DNA of 64,000 bases. Origin: Rhizobium hidalgonense (GTDB taxonomy: Bacteria > Pseudomonadota > Alphaproteobacteria > Rhizobiales > Rhizobiaceae). The notes beneath the pieces are model-generated. The model was not told the origin of the DNA. It was given only the letters and a program-made list of their open reading frames with translations, and did not search any database. Location: positions 328,225-392,224 of the forward strand of contig NZ_LODW01000059.1 of NCBI RefSeq assembly GCF_002914525.1, given 5' to 3'. Positions 23,239 through 32,157 of this stretch are shown here, piece by piece; the stretch's first letter is position 1, and each line of letters starts with the position of its first letter. A program made the position numbers and the translations under genes.

Positions 23239-25425
23239 TCAGACGAGGTCGAAGCGGTCGGCGTTCATGACCTTGTTCCAGGCGGCGACGAAGTCCTTGA
23301 CGAACTTCTGCTTGGCGTCAGCCTGGCCGTAGACTTCGGCGAAGGCACGAAGCTGCGAATGCGAGCCGAAGATCAGATCGACGCGGGTGCCGGTCCATTT
23401 GGCAGCACCCGTCTTGCGGTCGCGGCCTTCATAGACGCCGTCCTTGCCGGCGGCCGGAACCCACTGCGTGGCCATGTCGAGCAGGTTGACGAAGAAGTCG
23501 TTCGTCAGCGTCTCGGGGCGCGAGGTGAAGACGCCGTGCTCCGGGTTGCCTGCCTTCAGCACGCGCAGGCCGCCGACGAGGACAGTCATTTCGGGACCGG
23601 TCAGCGTCAGGAGCTGCGCGCGGTCGACGAGTGCTTCTTCCGGCTTCATGAACTGATGGCGCTTGCCGTTCACATAGTTGCGGAAGCCATCGATACGCGG
23701 CTCGAGTGCTGCGAAGGAATGCGCGTCAGTCTGGGCTTCGGAAGCATCCGCACGGCCCGGCGTGAAAGGCACGCTGATGGCGTTGCCGCCGGCAGCTGCC
23801 GCCTTTTCGACGCCGGCAGCGCCGGCAAGCACGATCAGGTCGGCAAGCGAGATCCTTTTGCCGCCAGTCTGCGCGGCGTTGAAGTCCTTCTGGAGGCCTT
23901 CGAGAACACCGAGAACCTTAGCGAGCTGGGCTGGCTGGTTGGCGTCCCAATCCTTCTGCGGAGCGAGGCGAATGCGCGCGCCGTTGGCGCCACCGCGCTT
24001 GTCGGAACCGCGGAAGGTCGAGGCCGACGCCCAGGCGGTCGAAACCAGTTCCTGGACGCTGAGGCCCGTCGCCAGAACCTTTGCCTTCAGCTCGGCAATG
24101 TCTTTGTCGTCGATCAGCGGATGGTCGACGGCCGGGATCACGTCCTGCCAGATCAGGTCTTCGGCCGGAACCTCGGGGCCGAGGTAGCGCACCTTCGGGC
24201 CCATGTCGCGGTGGGTCAGCTTGAACCAGGCGCGGGCGAAAGCGTCGGCGAACTCGCCGGGATTTTCAAGGAAGCGGCGCGAGATCTTCTCGTAGATCGG
24301 ATCGAAACGCAGCGCCAGATCGCTGGTCAGCATGGTCGGCAGATGTTTCTTGCCGGCGTCAAAGGCATCCGGAATGGAGGCTTCGGCGTTCTTGGCCTGC
24401 CACTGCTTGGCTCCGGCCGGGCTCGTCGTCAGCTCCCATTCGAAGGCGAAGAGGTTTTCGAAGAAGTGGTTGCTCCACTTGGTTGGCGTCTGCGACCAGG
24501 TGACTTCGAGGCCAGCGGTAATGGCATCCTTGCCGACGCCGGTGCCGAAGGAGCTTTTCCAGCCAAGGCCCTGGTCCTCGATCGCGCCGCCTTCCGGCTC
24601 GGCGCCGATCAGGGACGGATCGCCGGCCCCATGCGTCTTGCCGAAGGTGTGGCCGCCGGCGATCAGCGCCACGGTCTCTTCGTCGTTCATCGCCATGCGG
24701 GCGAAGGTTTCGCGGATGTCGCGGGCCGAAGAGAGCGGATCGGAATTGCCGTTCGGGCCCTCGGGGTTGACGTAGATGAGCCCCATCTGCACGGCGCCGA
24801 GCGGTTCCGCCAGCTGGCGTTCGCCGCTGTAGCGCTCGTCGCCGAGCCAGGTGCCTTCAGGACCCCAGTAGAGTTCTTCCGGCTCCCAGACGTCGGCGCG
24901 GCCGCCGGCGAAACCAAAGGTCTTGAAGCCCATGGATTCGAGCGCGACGTTGCCGGTGAGGATCAGGAGGTCGGCCCAGGAGATGCGGTTGCCGTATTTC
25001 TGCTTGATTGGCCAGAGCAGGCGACGGGCCTTGTCGAGGTTGGCATTGTCAGGCCAGCTGTTCAGCGGCGCAAAGCGCTGCTGACCCTGACCGGCGCCGC
25101 CGCGCCCGTCGGTGATGCGGTAGGTTCCGGCGCTGTGCCAGGCCATGCGGATGAACAGACCGCCGTAATGACCGAAGTCGGCCGGCCACCAATCCTGCGA
25201 ATCCGTCATCAGCGCGTGAAGATCCTGCTTCAGCGCATCGAGATCGAGCTTCTTGAACTCTTCGGCATAGTCGAAGGCCTGGCCGAGCGGATCTGCGCGG
25301 CCGGAATTGTGATGAAGAATCTGCACGTTCAGCTGGTTCGGCCACCAATCGCGGTTCGTCCGCGCGGTCGGAGCCTTGTGATGGGCAACAGGACATTTGC
25401 CTGCGCTGTCAGTGGGATTGTCCAT
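23239..25425 (-). CDS. katG: Bifunctional catalase-peroxidase
   Basis: 728 residues, full length for KatG. The N-terminal catalytic domain has the distal triad RMAWH (Arg93, Trp96, His97) and the proximal heme-ligand motif VALIAGGHTFGKTHG; the Met-Tyr-Trp adduct Tyr lies in YVNPEG. A second, heme-free domain follows. It removes hydrogen peroxide. The ATG at 25425 (MDNPTDSAGKCPVAH) is chosen over 25440 because AAGGAGA lies 6 nt upstream. It is divergent from oxyR, which probably controls it. Confidence 0.97.
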   Translation of the reverse strand: MDNPTDSAGKCPVAHHKAPTARTNRDWWPNQLNVQILHHNSGRADPLGQAFDYAEEFKKLDLDALKQDLHALMTDSQDWWPADFGHYGGLFIRMAWHSAGTYRITDGRGGAGQGQQRFAPLNSWPDNANLDKARRLLWPIKQKYGNRISWADLLILTGNVALESMGFKTFGFAGGRADVWEPEELYWGPEGTWLGDERYSGERQLAEPLGAVQMGLIYVNPEGPNGNSDPLSSARDIRETFARMAMNDEETVALIAGGHTFGKTHGAGDPSLIGAEPEGGAIEDQGLGWKSSFGTGVGKDAITAGLEVTWSQTPTKWSNHFFENLFAFEWELTTSPAGAKQWQAKNAEASIPDAFDAGKKHLPTMLTSDLALRFDPIYEKISRRFLENPGEFADAFARAWFKLTHRDMGPKVRYLGPEVPAEDLIWQDVIPAVDHPLIDDKDIAELKAKVLATGLSVQELVSTAWASASTFRGSDKRGGANGARIRLAPQKDWDANQPAQLAKVLGVLEGLQKDFNAAQTGGKRISLADLIVLAGAAGVEKAAAAGGNAISVPFTPGRADASEAQTDAHSFAALEPRIDGFRNYVNGKRHQFMKPEEALVDRAQLLTLTGPEMTVLVGGLRVLKAGNPEHGVFTSRPETLTNDFFVNLLDMATQWVPAAGKDGVYEGRDRKTGAAKWTGTRVDLIFGSHSQLRAFAEVYGQADAKQKFVKDFVAAWNKVMNADRFDLV

Positions 25426-25556
25426 GATCGTCTCCTTCATTGCTTGATCTGTCTGCCGTTTAAAAAGATGAGCCGGGCCGGCGCCCTACTCTCTCCCCTG
25501 AAGTCTTCATATCGGAAGCGTTCAATAATTTTAAGTTGGATTTACTGATTGCTGCG

Positions 25557-25571
25557 ATAAGCTGAGCTTAT
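25557..25571. promoter_or_regulatory. Candidate OxyR site overlapping the oxyR start
   Basis: ATAAGCTGAGCTTAT is a palindrome of ATAA-N7-TTAT form, one base per arm away from the ATAG-N7-CTAT OxyR motif. It includes the first two bases of the oxyR start codon, so binding would repress oxyR itself, while it lies 132 bp from the katG start. Confidence 0.45.
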
Positions 25572-26484
25572 GAAGAATCTTACCCTGAAACAGCTACGCT
25601 ATTTTGAAGCCCTGGCAAGGGACGGCCGCTTCCGCCGCGCCGCCGATGCCTGCGCCATCTCCCAGCCGGCGCTCTCCATGCAGATCAAGGAACTCGAGCA
25701 GGAGTTGGGCAGCGAGCTCTTCGAGCGCAGCGCACGCCAGGTGAAGCTCACCCCGTTCGGCCAGACCTTTGCGCTCAGGGTCCGCGACATCCTGCGAGCG
25801 GTGGACGAATTGGGAGAATTTGCCCGTGCCTCGCGCGATTCCTTCCTCATGCGGCTGCGCATCGGCATCATCCCGACGATCGCGCCCTATCTGCTGCCGG
25901 CGATTATAAACGATCTCAACAAAAGCTTCGCCGGAATTCAGATCGATGTGCGCGAGACGCAGACGGGCAAGCTGGTTCACGAACTGGCGCAGGGCCAGCT
26001 CGACATGGCGATCGTCGCGCTGCCGGTGTCGGAACCCTCGCTGACCGAACTCGAGCTTTTCCGGGAAGAATTCGTGCTGGTGAGGCGGCAGGAGGATGGA
26101 GACAAGCCGGTGCCCGAGCGCGAGGCGCTGCGCGAAATGCGGCTGCTGCTGCTCGAAGAGGGCCACTGCTTCCGCGACCAGGCACTGTCCTTCTGCAAGG
26201 TCGGGCCCGCCCGTCCTCGGGAGATCATGGAAGGCAGCTCGCTCTCCACCCTCGTCCAGATGGTCGGCGCCGGCATCGGCGTCACGTTGATCCCGGAAAT
26301 GGCCGTTCCCGTCGAAACGCGCTCGGCCCAGGTTTCGATCTCCCGCTTCCCGTCGCCGCAGCCGTCGCGAACGATCGGCATGGTCTGGCGCAATTCAACG
26401 CCGATGGCCAAACAGCTGCAGGAGGTGGCCGAGGCGGTGCGCCGCTCGGCCGAAGCGATGCGGGAACAGCATGCGGGTGGGTGA
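25570..26484 (+). CDS. oxyR: Hydrogen peroxide sensor OxyR
   Basis: 304 residues: LysR winged helix (LKQLRYFEALARDGRFRRAA, ISQPALSMQIKELEQELG) and effector domain with the redox pair Cys200 and Cys209 in EEGHCFRDQALSFC, equivalent to Cys199/Cys208 of E. coli OxyR. Peroxide forms the disulfide and switches the protein to an activator, here most likely of katG, divergently transcribed 144 bp away. Assigned with high certainty from the two Cys and the context. Confidence 0.95.
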   Translation: MKNLTLKQLRYFEALARDGRFRRAADACAISQPALSMQIKELEQELGSELFERSARQVKLTPFGQTFALRVRDILRAVDELGEFARASRDSFLMRLRIGIIPTIAPYLLPAIINDLNKSFAGIQIDVRETQTGKLVHELAQGQLDMAIVALPVSEPSLTELELFREEFVLVRRQEDGDKPVPEREALREMRLLLLEEGHCFRDQALSFCKVGPARPREIMEGSSLSTLVQMVGAGIGVTLIPEMAVPVETRSAQVSISRFPSPQPSRTIGMVWRNSTPMAKQLQEVAEAVRRSAEAMREQHAGG

Positions 26485-26623
26485 CGGACGACAGTACGGT
26501 TGGCGCCCAAGACCTCTTCTCACAAAGCGAGGGCTGCCGGGCCGCATCACTTCACACGATGGCCATCGTATCAATCCGTCGACACTACGACCCGCCAGGC
26601 TGCACCTTTGACAACAAGGACCA

Positions 26624-26657
26624 AAGCGTCGGAACGAATCTGAAAGATGCGACGCTT
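26624..26657. repeat. Hairpin fragment of the dispersed repeat, at the panB 3' end
   Basis: Arms AAGCGTCG (26624-26631) and CGACGCTT (26650-26657) enclose GAACGAATCTGAAAGAT-like text, the same terminal stem-loop as in the repeat at 2559-2692. It abuts the panB stop codon and may serve as its transcript end. Confidence 0.5.
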
Positions 26658-27478
26658 CAGGAACGGCGCTTGAACGTATGCTCCGCAGCCGGAAATTTTC
26701 GCGACCTGACGTCGTCGGCATAGGCGGAGGCGGCTGCGGCGATCCTCTTGCCGAGTTCGTCGTAGCGCTTGACGAAACGGGGGGTGAAATCGTTGAACAG
26801 CCCCAGAATGTCGTCTGACACCAGAACCTGGCCGTCGCAGGCGGAGGACGCGCCGATACCGATGGACGGTATGTGGATGGCCGAAGTCACCTCTCGGGCG
26901 AGCGGTTCCACCGTGCCTTCGACGACGACGGCAAAGGCGCCCGAGCCGCCGATCGCGTGCGCGTCACGCCTGATCTTCGACGTCTCGTGTTCGGTATGGC
27001 CGACGGAGCGATAGCCGCCTGCAGTTTGCACCTGCTGCGGCATCAGGCCGATATGCCCCATGACCGGGATGCCCCGCTTCGTCAGAAAGGCGATCGTCTC
27101 GGCCATCTCCTCGCCGCCTTCCAGTTTGACCGCATCGCAGCCGGTTTCCTGCAGGATGCGGACGGCATTGCGGAAGGCGACCTCTTTCGATTCCTGATAG
27201 GTTCCGAACGGCATGTCGACGACGACGCAGGCCTTGGCGACGCCGCGCATCACCGCCTTGCCATGGGCGATCATCATCTCGAGCGTGACGCCGATGGTGG
27301 TCTCCATGCCGTAGAGCACCATGCCGAGCGAATCCCCGACCAGCAGGAGGTCGCAATGCTCATCCAGCAACCGCGCCATCGGCGTCGTATAGGCGGTCAG
27401 GCAGACGATCGGTTTGCCGCCCTTCATGGCTGAGATGCGGGTCGGCGTCAGACGCTTTTGAGATCCGGTGGCGCTCAT
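26657..27478 (-). CDS. panB: 3-methyl-2-oxobutanoate hydroxymethyltransferase
   Basis: 273 residues of the PanB TIM barrel: MKGGKPIVCLTAYTTPMARL, LLVGDSLGMVLYG (Mg-binding Asp), VVDMPFGTYQES, VKLEGGEEMAETI, MGHIGLMPQQVQ and GIGASSACDGQVLVS with a catalytic Glu-to-Ser context typical of rhizobial members. It makes ketopantoate from 2-oxoisovalerate and methylene-tetrahydrofolate, the first step of pantothenate synthesis. The ATG at 27478 overlaps the panC stop (ATGA), so translation is coupled. A longer frame from 27493 has no ribosome site. Confidence 0.95.
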   Translation of the reverse strand: MSATGSQKRLTPTRISAMKGGKPIVCLTAYTTPMARLLDEHCDLLLVGDSLGMVLYGMETTIGVTLEMMIAHGKAVMRGVAKACVVVDMPFGTYQESKEVAFRNAVRILQETGCDAVKLEGGEEMAETIAFLTKRGIPVMGHIGLMPQQVQTAGGYRSVGHTEHETSKIRRDAHAIGGSGAFAVVVEGTVEPLAREVTSAIHIPSIGIGASSACDGQVLVSDDILGLFNDFTPRFVKRYDELGKRIAAAASAYADDVRSRKFPAAEHTFKRRS

Positions 27479-28392
27479 TTCGTCACTCCCCATCCCGGCT
27501 GGCCCCTTCCCTGCAGGCCCTTCCCGCCGGTAATCCCGGCAATCCGGTTGTTGCGGACGACCCGGTTGTCGAGGAGCCGCGTCGAGCCGAACCGGACGAA
27601 AAGAGCCACGACGACAGGCTCGTCGATCGAGCTGACCTGCTCAAGCGTCGAAGCGTCCCTGACGGCGACGACTTCAGGCTTTGCCAGCGGCTCGCGGCCG
27701 AGAAATTCCGTGAGCTTCGCTTCCAATTCCTTGGCATCCGTCAGGCCATCGGCAACCAGGCGCTCGGCCTCGTCGAGGGTCAGCGGGACGATCACCGCGG
27801 CGCGCCGCTCCTCCGGGCTGAGATAGACGTTGCGCGACGACAAGGCGAGGCCGTCGCCGTCCCTGACGGTCGGCACCGATATCACCCGCACCGGCACTGC
27901 AAGATCTTCCACCATGCGTTTGATGATGACGACCTGCTGATAGTCCTTCTGGCCGAAATAGGCGGTCTGCGGCTGCACGATGTTGAGGAGCTTGCAGACG
28001 ACGGTGGCCACACCGGCAAAATGCCCGGGCCTGACCGCGCCTTCGAGCTCGCGGCCGAGATCGGGAACATCGACGACGGTCTGCATCGGACGCGGATACA
28101 TGTCTTCGACATCGGGCGCGAAAAGGAAATTGACCCCGGCCTGCTTGAGCATGCCTGAATCGCGTTCGAGATCGCGCGGATATTTGCTGAGGTCTTCGGC
28201 TGGGCCGAACTGCAGCGGATTGACGAAGATCGACACGACGACGAGGTCGTTCTCGGCCCGGGCGCGCGATACGAGCTCCATATGGCCGGGATGGAGGTAG
28301 CCCATCGTCGGCACCAGGCCGACGGTACGCCCCTGGCGCTTCAGCGCATCGAGCGTGTGGCGCAGCTCGTCGATACTCGAGAAAACCCGCAT
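27475..28392 (-). CDS. panC: Pantothenate synthetase
   Basis: 305 residues with the nucleotidyl-transferase motifs PTMGYLHPGHMELV (HxGH, around residue 34) and the KMSKS-like DGLALSSRNVYL, plus FGQKDYQQ and AGVATVVCKLLN. It joins pantoate and beta-alanine using ATP. GGGGAGG lies 5 nt upstream of the ATG at 28392. It is the first gene of panC-panB; the two alone do not make the whole pathway, as ketopantoate reductase and aspartate decarboxylase are not in the window. Confidence 0.95.
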   Translation of the reverse strand: MRVFSSIDELRHTLDALKRQGRTVGLVPTMGYLHPGHMELVSRARAENDLVVVSIFVNPLQFGPAEDLSKYPRDLERDSGMLKQAGVNFLFAPDVEDMYPRPMQTVVDVPDLGRELEGAVRPGHFAGVATVVCKLLNIVQPQTAYFGQKDYQQVVIIKRMVEDLAVPVRVISVPTVRDGDGLALSSRNVYLSPEERRAAVIVPLTLDEAERLVADGLTDAKELEAKLTEFLGREPLAKPEVVAVRDASTLEQVSSIDEPVVVALFVRFGSTRLLDNRVVRNNRIAGITGGKGLQGRGQPGWGVTK

Positions 28393-28615
28393 ATATCCTC
28401 CCCGCGGCCGGTCACTCATCTTGGGCGCGGATAAGAAGTGTAATCGATGCTTGAGGTCAATGCACATTCGGCGATAAAAACGATTAGATGGAATGGCAGG
28501 CCGATCAGACCAGCCTATATCTGCGCGAAAATGGCGGCTTGCGGCAGGACCGGCAATGTGCGAACTGCGCCGAATTGGCCCCGCCCGTATCACAGTCGGT
28601 CGCTATGGAGGATGC

Positions 28616-29095
28616 ATGGACAAACACTGGAAGATCAGCGGGCCGATTGCGGCAGCCGAACTCGACGTGGAGAAGGCAAACGCGATCAACATGCTGTTGA
28701 TCCGGCCAGTCGGCGTACTTCCCGCCAAGCCGGGAGACCCTGTCCTCCCCTTTGCAGTCGGCCTCTTCAACGAGCTGCGCCAGCTGCTGAAACCCGATGC
28801 CGGCGTGACAACGCTGAGGCGCGCAACAGCTGCCTATGTCCATTGCCGGCGCTATTATTTCGCCAGCGCCCAGTCCGATTCCATGCGTCATGACCTGGAC
28901 GGCAAGCCGGTCGAACCACTGTCGCCAGACGATCGGCTGGTCGCGCAAAAACGCTTTCTGAACCTTAAGCGGAATGCGGGCACGGCCGAGGCGCCCGAGG
29001 ACCCGGCTCCGGCTCGCCCTCCCCTGTTGAGCAAGAACGAACAGATTCGCGCGGTCCTTCTCAGCAGGAAGAACTCGTCAGTCCAAGCGGAATGA
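28616..29095 (+). CDS. ProQ/FinO-family RNA chaperone
   Basis: 159 residues. The FinO/ProQ core is recognisable: INMLLIRPVGVLPAKPGDPV, FNELRQLLKPD, the conserved RRATAAYVHCRRYYFASA and SMRHDLDGKPVEPLSPDDR. Family members bind structured RNA and help sRNA-mRNA pairing. The C-terminal 45 residues are low-complexity and basic, as in other ProQ proteins with disordered tails. GGAGG lies 5 nt upstream of the ATG. It is divergent from panC and monocistronic. A plasmid-borne copy suggests control of plasmid genes or conjugation, but this is inference. Confidence 0.85.
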   Translation: MDKHWKISGPIAAAELDVEKANAINMLLIRPVGVLPAKPGDPVLPFAVGLFNELRQLLKPDAGVTTLRRATAAYVHCRRYYFASAQSDSMRHDLDGKPVEPLSPDDRLVAQKRFLNLKRNAGTAEAPEDPAPARPPLLSKNEQIRAVLLSRKNSSVQAE

Positions 29096-29257
29096 GATTG
29101 GGTTTGCCATATCCCCTTTCTCGTTTATGCATTTTTCGGCAAGACTGAGAGATTTGGTTCGCCATAAATGTTTGGTGGGTTCGGGCTTGGCTCTTGCATC
29201 ATCAGCAATGTCGATGGGCTAGGTCATCTTCAAAATCGCGGCGAGGAGAAACGCAGC

Positions 29258-30292
29258 ATGACGAAAACCACCTTGACGATTGCCGACCTGCATGGGCGGG
29301 TCGAAGCCATCTTCCGCAAGGCCGGCCTCAATGCCGTGCAGGCCGGGGCGCTTGCCCGCGTTATCGTCGCCGGTGAGCGCGACGCCTGCAAATCGCATGG
29401 GATTTACCGCATCGAGGGCGCGCTGCGCACCGTCAAATCAGGCAAGGTGAAGCCGGACGCGGTGCCCGAACTGGACCTCAACGAAGGGTCCGCCATCGTC
29501 AAGGTCAATGCCAAGGGGGGCTTTGCCAATGCGGCCTTCGAACTCGGCGTGCCGGCGCTGGCCGAACGCACACGCAAGCTCGGCATTGCCGCCCTCGTCA
29601 TCAATGATTGCAGCCATTTCTCCGCGCTCTGGCCCGAAGTAGAGGCGGTGACCAATGAGGGTCTTGCCGGCCTCGTCATGTGCCCGAGTTATGCGACCGT
29701 CGCGCCCGCCGGCGGCAACAAGCCGCTGCTCGGCACCAACCCCTTCGCCTTCGGCTGGCCGCGCAAGGAGATATCGCCATACGTGTTCGACTTTGCGACC
29801 TCGGTTGCCGCCCGCGGAGAAATCGAGCTGCACCGCCGCGCCGGCAAGCAGCTTCCCGAGGGCTGGGCGATCGATTCCGACGGCAATCCGACGACCGATC
29901 CGGAAGCCGCCCTTGCCGGCGCCATGCTGCCCTTCGGCGGGCACAAGGGATCGGCCATCGGCACGATGATCGAGCTCCTCGCCGGCATCATGATCGGTGA
30001 TCTCACCAGCCCGGAGGTGCTCGACTATCTCGGCACGACGACACTTGCCCCCTTCCATGGCGAACTCATCATCGCCATGTCGCCGCAAGCCTTCGCCGCC
30101 GGCCGGCCCGGCGATCCCTTCGCCCGCGCCGAGCTGCTCTTCGAGGCCATCGTCGGAAGCGGCGCCCGCCTGCCTTCGCAGCGCCGCTTCGCCGCCCGCC
30201 AGAAATCCGAGACGGAAGGCGTCGCGCTGACGGCCGCCGAGTTGGAGCTGCTTGACCGTCTTTTCGAAAAAGGTCTCGAAGCGGTCTCCTGA
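29258..30292 (+). CDS. Ldh/MDH-family NAD(P)H-dependent imine reductase
   Basis: 344 residues of the malate/L-lactate (Ldh_2) family: AGERDACKSHGIYRIEGAL with the family SHG motif, INDCSHFSALWPEVE, LLGTNPFAFGWPR, and GGHKGSAIGTMIELLAG. Members include delta1-piperideine-2-carboxylate and delta1-pyrroline-2-carboxylate reductases (DpkA type). The convergent DapA-like gene and its GntR regulator suggest an imino-acid or hydroxyproline route. GAGGAGAAACG precedes the ATG at 29258; a longer frame from 29168 has no ribosome site. Confidence 0.87.
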   Translation: MTKTTLTIADLHGRVEAIFRKAGLNAVQAGALARVIVAGERDACKSHGIYRIEGALRTVKSGKVKPDAVPELDLNEGSAIVKVNAKGGFANAAFELGVPALAERTRKLGIAALVINDCSHFSALWPEVEAVTNEGLAGLVMCPSYATVAPAGGNKPLLGTNPFAFGWPRKEISPYVFDFATSVAARGEIELHRRAGKQLPEGWAIDSDGNPTTDPEAALAGAMLPFGGHKGSAIGTMIELLAGIMIGDLTSPEVLDYLGTTTLAPFHGELIIAMSPQAFAAGRPGDPFARAELLFEAIVGSGARLPSQRRFAARQKSETEGVALTAAELELLDRLFEKGLEAVS

Positions 30293-30321
30293 GGGCCTCT
30301 TCCTTATACTGGTGACAAAAG

Positions 30322-30349
30322 AGAAGGCCCTCCGCGAGGAGGGCCTTCT
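30322..30349. terminator. Bidirectional terminator
   Basis: A 12-bp stem AGAAGGCCCTCC/GGAGGGCCTTCT with loop GCGA lies between convergent genes ending at 30292 and 30370. On the minus strand it is followed by CTTTTG, on the plus strand only by GCTTG, so it ends the minus-strand gene best. Confidence 0.85.
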
Positions 30350-30369
30350 GCTTGAGGGGGATCGTGAAA

Positions 30370-31332
30370 TTATCCCTTGTATTTCTGCACGGCGCCCGGC
30401 AGCTTGCTCCACTCGGCGTACCACGTATCAAACAGCTTCAGCTGGGCTTCGACATAGCCGCGCTGGCTTTCGGAGAGCACGTCCGTCTCGTTGAAGTGCA
30501 GCGTGTATTCCGTGTCGCCCTTCAGCACCATCATATGCTTGAAGTAGAGAACGAGGTCCGGGCCTTCGTCGAAGGAGGAGAGCACGGCCAGCGCCGATTC
30601 CAGTTCCAGCGCGCGCCGGCGGGCATCCGGATCGCCGGCGGCCGCGGCCTGGGCGAGGTTGCACATGTGGATGACTTCCTTCGGCAGCACGCAGCCAATG
30701 CCGGTGATCGCGCCGACGGCGCCGCAATTGACGAAGCCATGGAAGACGCAGGTGTCGACGCCGATCATCAGCGAGACGTCATCGTCGCGGCTGGTGATGT
30801 TTTCGGCCGCATAGCGCATATCGGCCGCACCGCCGAATTCCTTGAAACCGACGAGGTTCTTGTGGTCCTGGCGCAGCGCGAAGAACAGCTCGGCGCGGGT
30901 GGCAAAGCCGTAATAGGGGCTGTTGTAGATGACGGCCGGCAGGTTCGGGGCGGCCGAAAGGATCGCCTTGAAATGGTTCTTCTGGGCGGCGACGACCGTG
31001 CCGCGCGACAGGACGCGCGGGATCACCATCAGGCCCTGGGCGCCGACCTTCTGGGCGTGCGCAGCATGCGCAACAGCCGAAGCGGTATTGACGGCGCCCG
31101 TGCCGACGATCACCGGAATGCCGGCCTTCACCAGACGCTCAACGCCCTGCATGCGCTGTTCGTCCGTCAGTAGCGGCCAGTCACCCATTGAGCCACAATA
31201 GACGACGGCGGACATGCCTTTTTCGATCAGCTCCTTGCCCTTGCGCACCAGTGCGTCGAAACCCGGCGTGCGGTCGTCCTTGCAGGGCGTCATCAAAGCG
31301 GGAATGACGCCGGAAAAAATTGTAGCCTTCAT
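30370..31332 (-). CDS. DapA/NAL-family class I lyase or deaminase
   Basis: 320 residues of the DHDPS/N-acetylneuraminate lyase family: FSGVIPALMTPCKDD, YCGSMGDWPLLTDEQR in place of the usual GTTGE motif, VIYNSPYYGF (catalytic Tyr) and GFKEFGGAADMR with the Schiff-base Lys164. The altered substrate loop argues against dihydrodipicolinate synthesis. Related rhizobial enzymes include pyrroline-4-hydroxy-2-carboxylate deaminase of hydroxyproline catabolism. It is preceded by a GntR gene on the same strand and shares an operator-like motif with it. Confidence 0.85.
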   Translation of the reverse strand: MKATIFSGVIPALMTPCKDDRTPGFDALVRKGKELIEKGMSAVVYCGSMGDWPLLTDEQRMQGVERLVKAGIPVIVGTGAVNTASAVAHAAHAQKVGAQGLMVIPRVLSRGTVVAAQKNHFKAILSAAPNLPAVIYNSPYYGFATRAELFFALRQDHKNLVGFKEFGGAADMRYAAENITSRDDDVSLMIGVDTCVFHGFVNCGAVGAITGIGCVLPKEVIHMCNLAQAAAAGDPDARRRALELESALAVLSSFDEGPDLVLYFKHMMVLKGDTEYTLHFNETDVLSESQRGYVEAQLKLFDTWYAEWSKLPGAVQKYKG

Positions 31333-31417
31333 GTCGATTTCCTCCGCGGCTTGGTGGGAAGGTCGGCCGCCAAGGTCGCCGACCCGTTCGACGGTGGGAT
31401 AGCATCTTGTGTTCTAT

Positions 31418-31427
31418 TTGTCGACAA
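31418..31427 (-). promoter_or_regulatory. Candidate GntR operator before the DapA-like gene
   Basis: TTGTCGACAA, a 10-bp palindrome within ATTTGTCGACAAGAAAAATAC, lies 85 bp upstream of the DapA-like start. The same CTTGTCGACA word is found upstream of the GntR gene at 32157. FCD-type GntR operators commonly have TTGT-NN-ACAA. Confidence 0.55.
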
Positions 31428-31441
31428 GAAAAATACAAGAC

Positions 31442-32146
31442 CTATAGCGCTATGTCGAGCTTGCCGTTGCGACTGAAAAGTTTCTGCACCTGGGCGACAA
31501 TCTGTTCGGCGTGCACCTTGCCCAGTCGATCGGCCTCGTCGACATCCCGCGCTTCGATCGCGGCAATCATCTCGGCATGTTCGTCGACGAACTGCTGGGG
31601 AAAATGCTCGTCGTAGGACTGGTAGTAAAGGCGGAGAATGCGACGGCCTTCATCAAGCAGCCGGCGAAAAAGCCCGGTGAAATACGGATTGCGCCCGGCT
31701 TCGGCAATGGCGGCGTGGAAAGCGGCGTTGGTTGCGATCATCGCCAGCGTGTCGCGTGCTTCGATTGCCGCCGCGTAGTCCTCGTGGAAGCGGCGGATAG
31801 AGGGCAGGTCCTCGAGACGATGGTTCTGCGCCGCCAACCGCGTCGTTACCCGATACATGAGAACAAGGGCGTCGAAGAACGTACTGAGATTGAGAAAATC
31901 GATATTCGACACCATGGTCGAGCGGTTCGGCAGCGTTTCGATCAGCCCGTCACCGGCCAGGCGGACCAGCGCTTCGCGGATCGGTGTCCGCGACATCTTG
32001 AACCGCTCCGCCAACTGCACTTCGTCGATCGGGCTGCCGGGCGCAAGTTTCAGGTCGAGTATCTCATCGCGCAGCAGGTCGTAGACCATTTTCACGCCCG
32101 AACCGCGTTTGCGTTCGGGAAGAGAGCCATTGTCGATGTCGGGCAT
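31442..32146 (-). CDS. GntR/FCD-family regulator
   Basis: 234 residues: winged helix (VYDLLRDEILDLKLAPGSPI, VQLAERFKMSRTPIREALVR) and a C-terminal FCD helical domain (IATNAAFHAAIAEAGRNPYF with metal-ligand His). AGAGGAG lies 6 nt upstream of the ATG at 32146. It precedes the DapA-like gene by 109 bp on the same strand. Matching TTGTCG-type palindromes in front of both genes suggest autoregulation and control of the lyase, with an imino acid or its product as effector. Confidence 0.88.
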   Translation of the reverse strand: MPDIDNGSLPERKRGSGVKMVYDLLRDEILDLKLAPGSPIDEVQLAERFKMSRTPIREALVRLAGDGLIETLPNRSTMVSNIDFLNLSTFFDALVLMYRVTTRLAAQNHRLEDLPSIRRFHEDYAAAIEARDTLAMIATNAAFHAAIAEAGRNPYFTGLFRRLLDEGRRILRLYYQSYDEHFPQQFVDEHAEMIAAIEARDVDEADRLGKVHAEQIVAQVQKLFSRNGKLDIAL

Positions 32147-32157
32147 AAAAACTCCTC

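Noticed and set aside
23158..25548. 796-codon open frame on the plus strand opposite katG
   Set aside because: It is the antisense shadow of katG: katG has clear motifs and codon bias on the minus strand, and the plus frame has no recognisable domain.
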